This document shows positions 17,201-25,942 of a stretch of 64,000 nt of DNA, piece by piece. The stretch is taken from positions 124,001-188,000 of the forward strand of contig NZ_ML660054.1 in the NCBI RefSeq assembly GCF_007004665.1, given 5' to 3'. Made by a program: the position numbers and the translations under genes. The notes beneath the pieces were generated by a model, which saw only the letters and a list, made by a program, of their open reading frames with translations, had not been told where the DNA came from and did not search any database. Numbering within the stretch: position 1 is the first letter of the stretch; every line of letters starts with the position of its first letter. Source of the stretch: Denitrobaculum tricleocarpae. GTDB lineage: Bacteria; Pseudomonadota; Alphaproteobacteria; Kiloniellales; Kiloniellaceae.

Positions 17201-17804
17201 CGACGGCCTGATGGCTGTCCTGCGTGGTGTAACGGCCCGCGGTATCGATCAGGACCGCCTCGTCGGTGAACCACCAATCGCAATGCCGGGTCCCGCCAAC
17301 ACCACGAACCGAATCCTTGCCGAGCTTTTCCGCCAGGGGGAAGCGCAATCCGGAATTCACCAGGGCGGTGGTTTTGCCCGCGCCAGGCGGGCCGATAATA
17401 ATGTACCAGGGCAGCTGGTAGAGGAATTTCCGCCCGCCTTTGCCGCCCCCGAGGCGCGTTGTCTTCAGGAGGTCCAGCGCATCCTGCATGCGCTCGTTGA
17501 GCACCGCCACTTCACGATCGGAGGCTGCGGCCTCCTCGCTGTCCGCATCCCCGCCGCTCTCCGCGAGGTCTTCCATCAGCGCTTTGTCGGCCTTTTTCGC
17601 CTTCACCATCGCGATCAGGTTGATCAAACCCCAGATCAGGAAAATGACCACCACCGTGAAGAGACGCACAATCGCACTCTCCAAGGGCCGGACATCGGCG
17701 ATGGCGACAAGCGGGCCGATGAACCATACCAGCAGGCACAGCAGCAACGCGCCGACAAAGGTCACAAACCAGCGCGAGCGGAGTATATCCAGCAGCTTAG
17801 ACAT
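14202..17804 (-). CDS. tssM: T6SS inner-membrane protein TssM (IcmF)
   Basis: Predicted 1200 residues; ATG at 17804 has a GGGAGGA ribosome site. Two N-terminal membrane helices (about residues 13-60) are followed by a cytoplasmic NTPase-like domain with an intact Walker A motif (GPPGAGKTT near residue 137), a third helix at about 451-472 and a long periplasmic region holding the IcmF-related and C-terminal beta domains. TssM forms the trans-envelope complex with TssL and the lipoprotein TssJ. Length and layout are typical. Walker A is absent in some TssM proteins, so its retention here points to a nucleotide-using form. It lies between tssL and tagF. Confidence 0.96.
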   Translation of the reverse strand: MSKLLDILRSRWFVTFVGALLLCLLVWFIGPLVAIADVRPLESAIVRLFTVVVIFLIWGLINLIAMVKAKKADKALMEDLAESGGDADSEEAAASDREVAVLNERMQDALDLLKTTRLGGGKGGRKFLYQLPWYIIIGPPGAGKTTALVNSGLRFPLAEKLGKDSVRGVGGTRHCDWWFTDEAVLIDTAGRYTTQDSHQAVDRAAWTGFLDLLKKYRARQPINGAIVAISLSDMATLSDTERFAHAHAVKQRLRELHDYFGVRFPIYVVFTKADLVAGFSEFFDDLGREDRDQVWGTTFKLEAAESETGVVAEFEEEFDALVDRLNERLVERIHQEPDIQRRSLIYGFPQQIASLKRPIQDFLDEIFKPSRYEDIPMLRGFYFTSGTQDGTPIDRLMGTMAQTFGIGRQALSAHSGGGRSYFLTRLLSSVVFAEAGAVTANRKVERRRFWVQNAAYALAVLVLLGAAGAWVTSYSGNSGKIAEVEESITAYEAATSGLSFNAVEDADLKRILPALNALRNMPTGYAARDEDVPLSMTLGLYQGDKLGAQARSAYRRGLSSLFLPRLLVRLEGQLRDNISRPDYLYEALKVYLMLGRQGPVDADLVRQWLVLDWNATFPGQVNESIREPLMLHLEALLEEPLKQIPLDGTLVERVQQSLRAFPLSERAYAVIRQSPEARELTPWRASDKIGADGNRVFVRRSGKPLTEAIPGLYTYDGFQTVFLPQVSQVASEVAQESWVLGPEEEIGLDSAALGRLRSEVMRRYFDDYAAFWDVLIADLAIIPFRDLNHSVDVLNIVSAPNGSPLKLLLLAITRETTLTAPLPESAPTALEAVGDAAEAAAQKRLESKSKRLANIVGSALAEEGGEVPGAVIDRRYESLHALSRGEPGAPTQLDSAIGRLNDLYTQLNQLAISGNQGQAALSAASGAGGGAAQSIMSTASRLPDPLKGWLSALAKSSSSVTVGGARSQIDAAWKSEVLPTCRAALNNRYPVFADSDAEIALDDFGRLFAPGGKIDGFFATYLKPFVDTSRIPWKWQKVDNVSLGIPDSVLVQFQRASVIRDSLFFGGAQTPGVQFELMPVDLDAQATQVVFDLDGQSISYRHGPQRPSRLKWPGPSGPSQVRVSFAPLIPGQRSSLSREGPWSWFRMLDEASIEKSGLADRFNLTFEVGNRTVTYELRANSVVNPFTLPELQQFRCPSSL

Positions 17805-17909
17805 CGGCGTCCTCCCTCGCTGAACGAGAGAACGTCGCGCCGGGCGCGGCGGCCCCAAATCCAGGGGGCGTTGCGGAGAAGACCAAGGAAACGAAGCGGT
17901 TTAGCCGGG

Positions 17910-19310
17910 TCATTGGATCACCGCTCCTTCCTTGATGAGGATAATTTCGATGCGCCGGTTTTCGGCGCGTCCCTCAGCCGAAGCATTCGAGGCAATCGGC
18001 TCATTGTCTGCGCGGCCATCAACCGAGAGTCGACCGGGATCGGTCAGAAATCCGGTCAGGATTTTGGCCACCGAGGAGGCGCGCGCCAGCGAAAGATGCC
18101 AGTTGGAGGGAAAACGGACGGTCCGGATCGGAATGTTGTCGCTGTGTCCCGCCACCACGATCTGGCCGGGCTCGCTTCTTAAAGCATTCCCAATCCGCTC
18201 GATGATCGGCAGATAGCTCTCCTCGACCAGCGCACTGCCGGACCCGAAGAGGCCTTTGTTACGCACGCGGATCGTCAGTGCCTGGACATCTTCGCTGACC
18301 ACGACGAGCCCCTGCGCGATCTCCTGTTCCAGGAAGCCCTCCACCCTCGGAAGGAGTTCCGACTTGATCTCGGGCGGCGGGGGTGGTGGCGGCGCATCGA
18401 CACGCGCCAGCGTAACGGCACCGATCGGCGGCAGTTGCTGCAGTTCAATCGCAACTACATCGGAATCATTGTTCAGGCTGTAACTGAACAGCACGAACAT
18501 CACCGTCACCAAAGCCGCGGTGCCGACCGCGATCACCCAGAGCGGCACATAGGAACTCAGCGGCTTGTGCCCGGCATCGACCCCGCGCCAATGGGGCGAG
18601 AGCTCGCGCTCGAATTCGCCGCGCCGCGACCGGATCAGGCGGAACAGGCCCTCGCGGACTTCGCCATGCCGGATTGAACCGCGGCTCATGACCCTGTATT
18701 TGCCCTCGAAGCCCAAGGACATACAGAGGTACATCAGCTCGAGCACCTCGGCGTAGCGGCCCGGATCCCGCTCGAGCTTTTCCAGCAGGTCGAAGAAACG
18801 CTCCCCGCCCGAAGTCTCGTTGTGGAACAGAGCGACCATGCTCTGTTGTCCCCAGGCGCTGGACGCGCCCCAGGGCGTGTTGAGCACCAGATCATCCAGG
18901 GTCGCGCAGAGTGCATAGCGGGCCGCACGCACCGACTGTGGGCTCAGCCCGGTCTCGTTCGCACGGCGTTCAAAGGCTTTAACCTCTTCGATCACACGCC
19001 GGCGAAGACCATCCACATCCTGGAGCTGTCCGGAGTTCTTCAGGCGCATGGCGAGCCCCAGCAGCGCGGTCGCCGCGCCCACCAGCGGATTGAAACTCGC
19101 CTGGCTCAGATCCGCCGCCGCAACAGCCGGACCGGCACGGCGCGGGGAAACCGTGCGGTCGGAATCCGCCGCTGCGCCGCCGAGCGATGGCGCCTGCGTA
19201 GCGTCAGCTCCAACCTGCCCCGCTCCGGTCTGCCCCGCCCCTGGCCGCCGTCCGCCCGGCATGGGTCGGATAACCGTGCGATCCTCTTCAAAGGGATCGT
19301 CGCCGCTCAT
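17910..19310 (-). CDS. tssL: T6SS TssL (DotU) with C-terminal OmpA peptidoglycan-binding domain
   Basis: Predicted 466 residues, starting at ATG 19310 after GGAAGA. A disordered N-terminus rich in Arg/Pro/Gly (about 1-75) carries RTVIRPMPGG, a possible phosphorylation segment. The DotU domain follows (about 80-250, FNPLVGAATALLGLAMRLKN, ALCATLDDLVLNTPWG), then a single transmembrane helix at about 255-278 and a periplasmic OmpA-like domain (about 335-466) with VVAGHSDNIPIRTVRFPSN and NRRIEIILI. The OmpA part anchors the membrane complex to peptidoglycan, so no separate TagL is needed. This is the extended TssL type. Confidence 0.95.
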   Translation of the reverse strand: MSGDDPFEEDRTVIRPMPGGRRPGAGQTGAGQVGADATQAPSLGGAAADSDRTVSPRRAGPAVAAADLSQASFNPLVGAATALLGLAMRLKNSGQLQDVDGLRRRVIEEVKAFERRANETGLSPQSVRAARYALCATLDDLVLNTPWGASSAWGQQSMVALFHNETSGGERFFDLLEKLERDPGRYAEVLELMYLCMSLGFEGKYRVMSRGSIRHGEVREGLFRLIRSRRGEFERELSPHWRGVDAGHKPLSSYVPLWVIAVGTAALVTVMFVLFSYSLNNDSDVVAIELQQLPPIGAVTLARVDAPPPPPPPEIKSELLPRVEGFLEQEIAQGLVVVSEDVQALTIRVRNKGLFGSGSALVEESYLPIIERIGNALRSEPGQIVVAGHSDNIPIRTVRFPSNWHLSLARASSVAKILTGFLTDPGRLSVDGRADNEPIASNASAEGRAENRRIEIILIKEGAVIQ

Positions 19311-19381
19311 GCTATCTTCCCCTCTGGCATGCTGCTCCAATACACGGTTCCAGGCATTACAGTCCTCTTACGTCCCCCCAG

Positions 19382-19415
19382 CAACTTACGTTTAAGGGCA
19401 ACTTACGTTGAAGGG
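19382..19415. repeat. 17-base tandem direct repeat before tssL
   Basis: Two adjacent copies of CAACTTACGTT(T/G)AAGGG at 19382-19398 and 19399-19415, identical at 16 of 17 positions, in the 153-base gap between tssK and tssL. Further TTACGT/ATACGT fragments lie on both sides. No function is evident. Confidence 0.6.
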
Positions 19416-19463
19416 CCTCGCCCCTATCCTGCCCTCATACGTCCACCGGCGTCCCCCGGTTCA

Positions 19464-20798
19464 TCAGCTCCGAATCGCCCAAAGTTCCATTTCAAGACGC
19501 GGGAACTCGCCGGATACGTGAATTGCGATTCCGCCGGAGTTTTTAAGTTGCTTCCAATACTGACTGGACTGGTCCAGTTCGAAATAGGTTACCCCTGCAT
19601 GGTAGGGAATCTGCCGTGGCGCGACCGGAAGCGGTCGCAAGGCGATTCCCGGCAGAGCCACATTCACCAGCTCGCGGATCTGTTCGACCGACCCGATTTT
19701 GGCCTGGTTCGGAAAACCGCGGCGCAGATTCTCAACCGGCAGGTCGGCCCGCACTGCCAGCACGAAACTGGAGTTGCTCAGGAGGCCTTTGTCGGTCAAT
19801 GCGGCCACGTGAATTCCGTATTTGCGCGCCTGCAGGGGAATCGGCACCGCCGTCTGCTCCAGCACTGCGCTCAAGGCCTGGCGCAGCTCTTTCATCACAG
19901 GTGCAAAGCTGCCCTGAAGATCGTCGTGGCGGTACACGCCAAATTTGCCGGGCCGCTTGCCGGGCGCTGTGAAGGTCGAGAGTTCACCGGCAATGGAGAG
20001 CGCGACCGCATAGAAGGTTTCGGGGTGGACGTTGGCCGACGAGGCGAGATGCGCCAGCAAGGGCTCATAGCGGTTGACCGCCATCAACAGCAAAAAGTCC
20101 GCGATTTCGGCGACGCCCTTGGTGCCGGATTCCGAGACACGTCCCGCCAGGGCTTCGCCACGGTGATGAGTGAGACCAAGGATCTCGCTGATCATACCGC
20201 TCAGGACAGACGAGGCCGCGCAGTCCAGGCAAGGCGGGATATAGCGCTCATCAATCACCACATTCTTGTCCGCCCGCACCTCGACAATCCGCGCAAGCCC
20301 CAGACAGACGTAGCCGGCCCGTTCATCGGTCTCGAGCAGATACCGCAGGCGCAGCTTTCCGACCTGCATGGTCGAGACAGTCTCCGACCCGGCGTTCGAA
20401 TCCGGTGTCTCGACTTCTTCGCCTGCGTAGCGCGCGACGCTGTCCGGCGAGCCGTCCAGATCAAACTCGGCCCCGCCGGGCTGACGCACGGGCAGCGCCA
20501 GATAGACGACACAATCGCGGGTATTCTCCGGCAGCTCCAGTGGTGGCGGATGATTGCTGTCGTCGGGAATGCTGAAAGGGGTTCCGTCCTCCAGAATGCC
20601 GCGGCAGACACTCAACGCGAACTTACCCGTGGTCAGGAGATCCCGATTAATCTGAAGATCCTGAATGCCCCAGCTGTAGGGGCGAATACCGTCCACCCGT
20701 CCGCGTACCAGCCGTTCAACATAGCGGTCGCTCTGTTGAAAGTGCTGGGTCTGAAGGAACATGCCTTCAGACCAGACGACTTTGTTATCCCATGCCAT
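19464..20798 (-). CDS. tssK: T6SS baseplate-membrane adaptor TssK
   Basis: Predicted 444 residues, normal for TssK. The N-terminus is diagnostic: VVWSEGMFLQTQHFQQSDRY, followed by PYSWGIQDLQINRDLL. TssK trimers link the baseplate to the TssJLM membrane complex; the shoulder domain resembles phage receptor-binding proteins. The C-terminal head includes YHAGVTYFELDQSSQYW. It lies between tssJ and tssL, the usual J-K-L-M order, with a gap of about 100 bases from tssJ and 153 to tssL. Confidence 0.96.
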   Translation of the reverse strand: MAWDNKVVWSEGMFLQTQHFQQSDRYVERLVRGRVDGIRPYSWGIQDLQINRDLLTTGKFALSVCRGILEDGTPFSIPDDSNHPPPLELPENTRDCVVYLALPVRQPGGAEFDLDGSPDSVARYAGEEVETPDSNAGSETVSTMQVGKLRLRYLLETDERAGYVCLGLARIVEVRADKNVVIDERYIPPCLDCAASSVLSGMISEILGLTHHRGEALAGRVSESGTKGVAEIADFLLLMAVNRYEPLLAHLASSANVHPETFYAVALSIAGELSTFTAPGKRPGKFGVYRHDDLQGSFAPVMKELRQALSAVLEQTAVPIPLQARKYGIHVAALTDKGLLSNSSFVLAVRADLPVENLRRGFPNQAKIGSVEQIRELVNVALPGIALRPLPVAPRQIPYHAGVTYFELDQSSQYWKQLKNSGGIAIHVSGEFPRLEMELWAIRS

Positions 20799-20899
20799 AA
20801 ACTGTCTCTCGGCTCATACCCTGCGGATGCCCCGGTTGGCTGCAGGTCGCAGGAGCGCCTGTCACAGCTCCTGCCGCCTGTCGATCCATCCGGCCTCCG

Positions 20900-21361
20900 T
20901 CAGTCTTCCTCGGCTTTGCTGACCGATACCGCCAGGGCATCGATCTGGACATTGTAGCTGTTGATCTCCTCGGGCACGATATCGCCCATGGCGCGCCAGA
21001 CCGAGGTCTCCGTCTCTCGGTATGCCGCAAGCACCCCGAGATAACGGACCGTTGGCCCGACTTCCTGCGAAATCTTTTGGGTGGCTCCCGGCGTCACGAT
21101 GATTTCCTCGCGTCCGATCATATCGGCTCCCAGGATCGCTGCGTCCTGTTCGAACAGCTGAAAGAAGTCGGCTTCCTCGAAGGCGTTGGGAGATGCCAGC
21201 TGGTAGACCCTTAATACAACCGGCGAGGCCCGTCCTTGCGCGTTGGGATTGATGTCCAGTGCAGCCGAAATCGAGAGATCGACGACAGTCGGCTCAGGTT
21301 TGGTCTCGGCGCATCCGCCGAGCACCAGCAAAGCCGCGAACAGGCAACAGATCACTCTCAC
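20900..21361 (-). CDS. tssJ: T6SS outer-membrane lipoprotein TssJ
   Basis: Predicted 153 residues from a GTG at 21361, chosen because GGGGAGA lies seven bases upstream and the signal peptide then has ideal length; a GTG at 21376 is the alternative. The lipobox is LVLGGC, with lipidated Cys17. The mature TssJ domain shows VLRVYQLASPNAFEEADFF and a beta-sandwich ending SYNVQIDALAVSV. TssJ sits on the inner face of the outer membrane and holds TssM. It is the first gene of a tssJKLM segment; an 8-base palindrome lies in the space before it. Confidence 0.92.
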   Translation of the reverse strand: MRVICCLFAALLVLGGCAETKPEPTVVDLSISAALDINPNAQGRASPVVLRVYQLASPNAFEEADFFQLFEQDAAILGADMIGREEIIVTPGATQKISQEVGPTVRYLGVLAAYRETETSVWRAMGDIVPEEINSYNVQIDALAVSVSKAEED

Positions 21362-21401
21362 ATTTGGTCTCCCCACATAGGTCGAGTTGGCCCCTGCAAT
21401 A

Positions 21402-21423
21402 GTTCAAACCTCATTGTTTGAAC
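21402..21423. promoter_or_regulatory. perfect palindrome between fha and tssJ
   Basis: GTTCAAAC (21402-21409), a 6-base loop and GTTTGAAC (21416-21423) form a perfect 8-base inverted repeat about 40 bases before the tssJ start and 100 bases after the fha stop. It has no T-tract, so an operator or an RNA stem that tunes read-through into tssJKLM are both possible. Confidence 0.4.
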
Positions 21424-21524
21424 GAACCGCCGCAACATCCCGAATCGTCAAGCGATTTACACTAACACAGATGGCCTCATGATGGCCGCGCCGCTTTCGC
21501 GCCTCGTCTGTCCGTGCTTCGCCC

Positions 21525-23021
21525 CTAAACTTTTTTCGCCTGCTCCTCATAAGCCCGCGCAAACTCCCGCCCGAAGAGACCGTGAAAGTCATCTTCGGCT
21601 TCCTTCGCAATTTCCGCATAGAGTTTTGTAAAGAGTTCCCAATGGCGGGCTTTTTTCGAGCCTGGCAGAACTTTGTCCAGAACAGAATCCTCGCGCATCC
21701 GGTCTTCCAGCTCCTTGGGATCGAAGCGCATCAGCAAAGCCTTCAAGGCCACCTGCATTCCCGCCATCACCGCGATCTGATGGGCCTTGATATCCGAGAA
21801 ACCCTGATCAACCGCCTGACGCGGTGTCAGATAGCCCCGGCTGGTTCCGCCCAGCATGGCCTGCAGCGCATCTTCGATATTGACGGTGAATTTCAGCGGA
21901 TTGTTCGCTTCGGCCCGGATCATCGTCTGATCCAGGCGGAATTCGTTCTTGATGGTCTGCCGGGCCTTCAGGACCTCGACCAGGCCACGCACCAGATCAC
22001 GGTAGGTCTCGCCCACCCGGCGCATCATTTCCTCTTTTGCCGCCTCGGGCACATCGAGCTCGGTCATGCCGACACCTTCGAGAAACGCATGCAGCAAAGC
22101 AGAATCCGACGCCGGCATCGCAGGCTGAGCGACGTTCGCGGCAGGTGCCGAAGCTGAGGGCGGCGCCTGTGGTGAAACCCTTGGCGCAGCTGCCGGCTCT
22201 GCGTCGTCACCAGCGCTGGAACTTGATTGCTCCACCGGTTCAGGCGCCGGGTTCAGCAGATCGTCAGCGTCCCAGTCATCCGGTATCTGGGCGCCGGCCA
22301 CCCCGGGCGGCTGAAAGAACTCCTGAGACGGGGGCACATGATCCTGTTCCGGCGCGGCGCTGTCCAAGGGGTCGTTGCCCGCCCCTCCCGGCAAGAGATC
22401 GCTGAAGAGGTCGTCATCCTCCGGGATTCCCCCGCCGGACGGAGTCCCCAAAGGCGCAATCGAGGGTTCCTGCCGCGCGGACGGCCCGGAGTGATCCAAA
22501 AGTGCATCGAGTGGATCCAGCGCGCCCTCCCCGGGCGCACCGGGCTCCAAGCCGCCGCTTCCCGGACCGCTTAGCTTTGCTTCGTCCTCCGCCTTGTCAC
22601 GCTGCTGGGAGTTGATTTCGAAGGGGTCGAGATTTTCGCCCATGCCGACCCCCAGAACCCGCGCGAAGGAATCCAGATCGTCGACCGCATCATCTGGACC
22701 CGCAGACTCGTCGATTTCGACTTTGATTTCGTAATCGCCGATCTTCAGACGATCCCCGTCATTCATCCTGACCGTCGTGCCGCGCTCCAGCCGTTCCGGC
22801 GAGCCATTTACAAAAACACCGTTCGTGCTGGTATCGGTCAGGCTGAACGTCCCGTCGCGAAAATGGACGGAGCAGTGATTTTTCGACATGTGGGGGTCCG
22901 GCAGCGCCCACTCGTTGCTCAGGCCTCGCCCGATTCTGCCCCCCTGGGATCCGAAACTATGGCTGATGTCCTGCGGATCCGGCGGTTTGACATCGCCGAC
23001 AATTGTCATTCTCAGAATCAT
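21525..23021 (-). CDS. fha: T6SS FHA-domain protein Fha/TagH
   Basis: Predicted 498 residues. The N-terminal FHA domain (about 25-100) has GRIGRGLSNEWALPDPHMSKNHC and TDTSTNGVFVNG, the phosphothreonine-binding pattern. A long acidic, Pro-rich linker (about 105-320) follows, then the conserved T6SS-associated C-terminal domain (about 330-498, LVRGLVEVLKARQTIKNEFR, NPLKFTVNIEDALQAMLGG, GYLTPRQAVDQGF). Fha is the substrate and reader of PpkA phosphorylation and recruits the baseplate or membrane complex. All four partners of this pathway are in the cluster. Call secure. Confidence 0.94.
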   Translation of the reverse strand: MILRMTIVGDVKPPDPQDISHSFGSQGGRIGRGLSNEWALPDPHMSKNHCSVHFRDGTFSLTDTSTNGVFVNGSPERLERGTTVRMNDGDRLKIGDYEIKVEIDESAGPDDAVDDLDSFARVLGVGMGENLDPFEINSQQRDKAEDEAKLSGPGSGGLEPGAPGEGALDPLDALLDHSGPSARQEPSIAPLGTPSGGGIPEDDDLFSDLLPGGAGNDPLDSAAPEQDHVPPSQEFFQPPGVAGAQIPDDWDADDLLNPAPEPVEQSSSSAGDDAEPAAAPRVSPQAPPSASAPAANVAQPAMPASDSALLHAFLEGVGMTELDVPEAAKEEMMRRVGETYRDLVRGLVEVLKARQTIKNEFRLDQTMIRAEANNPLKFTVNIEDALQAMLGGTSRGYLTPRQAVDQGFSDIKAHQIAVMAGMQVALKALLMRFDPKELEDRMREDSVLDKVLPGSKKARHWELFTKLYAEIAKEAEDDFHGLFGREFARAYEEQAKKV

Positions 23022-23147
23022 GCGTATCTCAGGGTCGTTCCCGTTTTCGCGCCCATATTACACATGCATGGCGGTCACAGGCCATGACTGGATGCGCAGA
23101 AAGAAAAATTCCCGTAATCCGTGGCATTTCGCGGTTCATAGCCCGTA

Positions 23148-23726
23148 TTACTCCGCGTCGCGGCCACTCCCGCCGCGCGCCACGTCCAGGCCTTGATTCA
23201 GGAACTTTGCATACTTATCCGGGGCTTTTTCGGGCTCGGTCTGAACCGCGGCCAGAATAACCGCCCCCGAAACCGCTGCACCGGTCAGTTCCTCGCCCGG
23301 CGGCACGGAGGGAGCATCCTCGGGCGCCATGGAGCCCGCGCTCCAGAATGCGGCCACGGCGGCCCAGCTCGCGGAAGAATCCATGGGCGTTTTCTCGGCA
23401 AGCGCCATCGCCTTGCGGCGGTTCTCGTCAACCGGCTTGTAAACCCAGGCTTCGGCGGCATCCAGGGCCGCGAGGTTATCGGAAGACGGATCTTCGGTCG
23501 TGACAGCGCGCGCGCAGAGACAGGCCCACCACACCGCCTCGCGTTTCGGCAGGGCGTAGGCTAGGAAACGCGCAGCGTCGGCAAAGCGTTGCTCCGCCAT
23601 AAGGCGCTCCATGAAGGAGGCCGGCGTGGACGCCTCATCAAGCAGCGCGGCAGCATCCGGGTCCAGCTCATACAGACGGCAGACTTCAGCCGCCGTCGAG
23701 GCTTGGACTTTTGTGAGTGCTGTCAT
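23148..23726 (-). CDS. T6SS-linked conserved protein (DUF6931-like)
   Basis: Predicted 192 residues, no signal peptide. Largely alpha-helical and Ala-rich, with KREAVWWACLCARAV and AAEAWVYKPVDENRRKAM as the most distinctive segments. This resembles the DUF6931 family of small proteins encoded next to vgrG and fha in alphaproteobacterial T6SS clusters; the match is from memory of the pattern and could be wrong. It lies between vgrG and fha on the same strand. A role as a VgrG-linked adaptor or assembly factor is a guess; no toxin-like or immunity-like features are visible. Confidence 0.6.
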   Translation of the reverse strand: MTALTKVQASTAAEVCRLYELDPDAAALLDEASTPASFMERLMAEQRFADAARFLAYALPKREAVWWACLCARAVTTEDPSSDNLAALDAAEAWVYKPVDENRRKAMALAEKTPMDSSASWAAVAAFWSAGSMAPEDAPSVPPGEELTGAAVSGAVILAAVQTEPEKAPDKYAKFLNQGLDVARGGSGRDAE

Positions 23727-23830
23727 TTTAACCGCTCACCTTCGACATGTTTCCCAATCGATCCTCAGTTCCAAACGCCTGGATTTAACCATCCGTCCCA
23801 GGACTTCACCTTCCTTCACAGAGACAACAC

Positions 23831-25756
23831 TTAATTGATCATAACTATTCCACCCTTTACGGTGAGCATCCCCGAGCCCTCGACCGTGGTCATTGGCGAC
23901 TTCAGATCCGCCTTCATATCGCCCTGTACCGTGACCATCATTCCCTTGATCTTGATTCCCGACTGATCGATCTTGATCGAGTTGCCGCCGACCTTCAGTT
24001 CGATCGACTGCATGGCCTCTACCGTGATCTTTCCGGCGTCGGCCTTGACGGCAATGTTTCCCATTTTGACGGACAGCTTTTCATTGCCCTTCGAGATCGT
24101 GGCCGTCCGGTTTCCCTGCGAAATCGTAATGTCTTCGTTGCCTTTGCTGACCTCCAGGGTCCGGTTGTTGGTCACCGTGATGGATTGGTCGTTGTCGACT
24201 TCCAGCGTGTCGTCGTTCTCGACCTTGCGCATGAAATCCTTCTGCGCATGGAAGTAGACCTCTTCTTTGCCCGCCTTGTCCTCGAAGCGCAGCTCATTAA
24301 AATCCGCCTCGGCGCCGGACTTGCTGCTGCGGGTCTTTATACCGCTCTGGGTTTTGTTGGCGGGAAGGCTGTAGGGCGGTGTGTTCTCGTCATTATAGAC
24401 ACATCCGGTCACCAGAGGGCGGTCGTAGTCTCCGTCCAGGAAACTGACAATGACTTCCATGCCGACGCGCGGGGTGAAAACGCTGCCCCAGTTCTTACCT
24501 GCCCACATCTGGGTGACGCGCAGGTAGCAGGAACTCTTATCGTCGTCTTCGCCGTAGCGGTCCCAGTGAAATTGAACATGAACGCGCCCATGCTCATCCA
24601 CGTCGATTTCCTCACCGGCAGGACCGACGACCACTGCACTTTGGGGACCGTTCGGCCGGGGGACGGGCGTGATTTTCTCCGGACGCAGGACGATATCTTT
24701 CGGAAGAGCGACGAACCGGTTCGCGTAGCTCGCCGTCTCGCCGCCACCGGCAGCCAGGAACGTCGGGTCGTAGGCGTGATGGGTTAGGCCCGACACGACA
24801 TATTCCTGATCGACTTCAGCCTCGGTTTCGTGCCGCGTCAGCTTGAAGCTATGTCCCGGCGAGAAGCTGCAGCAGTCCCCCTGGCCTTCAACCACTTTAT
24901 AGGAAGCCTCTTCGGTCTCCATCCTGAGTTCACTTGACGTCGAGCCTTCCGCCTTGGTCGTGAATTGCCCGGGATATTCATAGACCTCGTACTTCTTGAA
25001 GTCAGCGTTGTCGATAACCGTATTGGTCTTGCTCTCAAGGTCGGTTTTCGAGGTCGTAAAGTTGTAGTCACTCTGCACCCAGGTCCCGCTTTTGAACTCG
25101 TGACTGGGGTTCCAGCTGTTGACGACGCCGCCGGAAACACCGCCTGCCCGGTGCTCGACCTCGGCCTGAAGCGCGTCTTCGTAGGCGCTCGCATTGTCGG
25201 CAATGACGAGCGTATGTTTGCCCTGTTCATGCTTGTGAAAATAGAACAGGCCAAAGCGTTCCATCAGGCGCGATACGAAATTGAAATCGCTCTCGTTGAA
25301 CTGCACGCAATACTCAAGGGTCGGAAAGCTTGCGTTTGCCCTGATTTCGTAATCGCTGAAACTGGCGTCGGAAAAAACGTCTTCAATAATTTTGTCGACG
25401 GTCTTTTCCTGGAAAATCCGGCAATCGGAGGTCCGGGTCAAAAGCCAGAACTCGGGCACCACCTCAATGCGGTAGCTGTAGAGTCCTTGCCCTGCCGCTC
25501 CACCCGAAGCAAAGCGTTTGACGATCCCGTTAAACCAGCGGACCTCGCCGTCCCGGTCCGGCATCTTCACGCTAAAGGAGACAGACTTTCCGAGCAGATC
25601 CTTGGGATCGACCTCCGCGGTTTCCGAAAGAAGGTCGAGATCGAAACGAAAAAGACGGGACGACCGCTCTTCACCCTCGAGACCGGACAGCAACAGCACA
25701 TCCTGCCCCAACGGACTCTCGATGGTCAGTAGCCTGCCTGTTTGTTCCCAAGCCAC
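23831..25756 (-). CDS. vgrG: T6SS spike protein VgrG (TssI)
   Basis: Predicted 641 residues. The gp27-like part (about 1-380) contains FRFDLDLLSE, QFNESDFNFVSRLMERFGLFYF; the gp5-like OB part has DEHGRVHVQFHWDR and WAGKNWGSVFTPRVGMEV; the C-terminus is the repeating beta-needle (NNRTLEVSKGNEDITISQGN and following). It ends right after the needle with GGIVMIN and has no fused effector domain, so it is a plain structural spike that would take cargo through PAAR or Hcp. It lies between hcp and the DUF6931-like gene. Confidence 0.97.
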   Translation of the reverse strand: MAWEQTGRLLTIESPLGQDVLLLSGLEGEERSSRLFRFDLDLLSETAEVDPKDLLGKSVSFSVKMPDRDGEVRWFNGIVKRFASGGAAGQGLYSYRIEVVPEFWLLTRTSDCRIFQEKTVDKIIEDVFSDASFSDYEIRANASFPTLEYCVQFNESDFNFVSRLMERFGLFYFHKHEQGKHTLVIADNASAYEDALQAEVEHRAGGVSGGVVNSWNPSHEFKSGTWVQSDYNFTTSKTDLESKTNTVIDNADFKKYEVYEYPGQFTTKAEGSTSSELRMETEEASYKVVEGQGDCCSFSPGHSFKLTRHETEAEVDQEYVVSGLTHHAYDPTFLAAGGGETASYANRFVALPKDIVLRPEKITPVPRPNGPQSAVVVGPAGEEIDVDEHGRVHVQFHWDRYGEDDDKSSCYLRVTQMWAGKNWGSVFTPRVGMEVIVSFLDGDYDRPLVTGCVYNDENTPPYSLPANKTQSGIKTRSSKSGAEADFNELRFEDKAGKEEVYFHAQKDFMRKVENDDTLEVDNDQSITVTNNRTLEVSKGNEDITISQGNRTATISKGNEKLSVKMGNIAVKADAGKITVEAMQSIELKVGGNSIKIDQSGIKIKGMMVTVQGDMKADLKSPMTTVEGSGMLTVKGGIVMIN

Positions 25757-25942
25757 GATCGTTGCGGTGCCCCCAAGAGCATAACCCGGTCCGGAGGATC
25801 AAACGCGCACTGATCACTGCGGACATGGCGCGTTATGCGCTCTCCAAACCAATAATGCGGAGCCGCTTCGCTTATACGCATGCGCAGCAAGCTGACAGGC
25901 TCCGGCGCCGCCTTAACGGCGTCTTGAGTCCCGATATCCGTA

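Noticed and set aside
16563-18182. 539-codon plus-strand frame antisense to tssM
   Set aside because: No ribosome site or family pattern; shadow of a secure gene.
18822-20957. Long plus-strand reading frame (711 codons) antisense to tssL, tssK and tssJ
   Set aside because: It overlaps three clear T6SS genes, has no recognisable domain and a composition expected of the complement of GC-rich codons.
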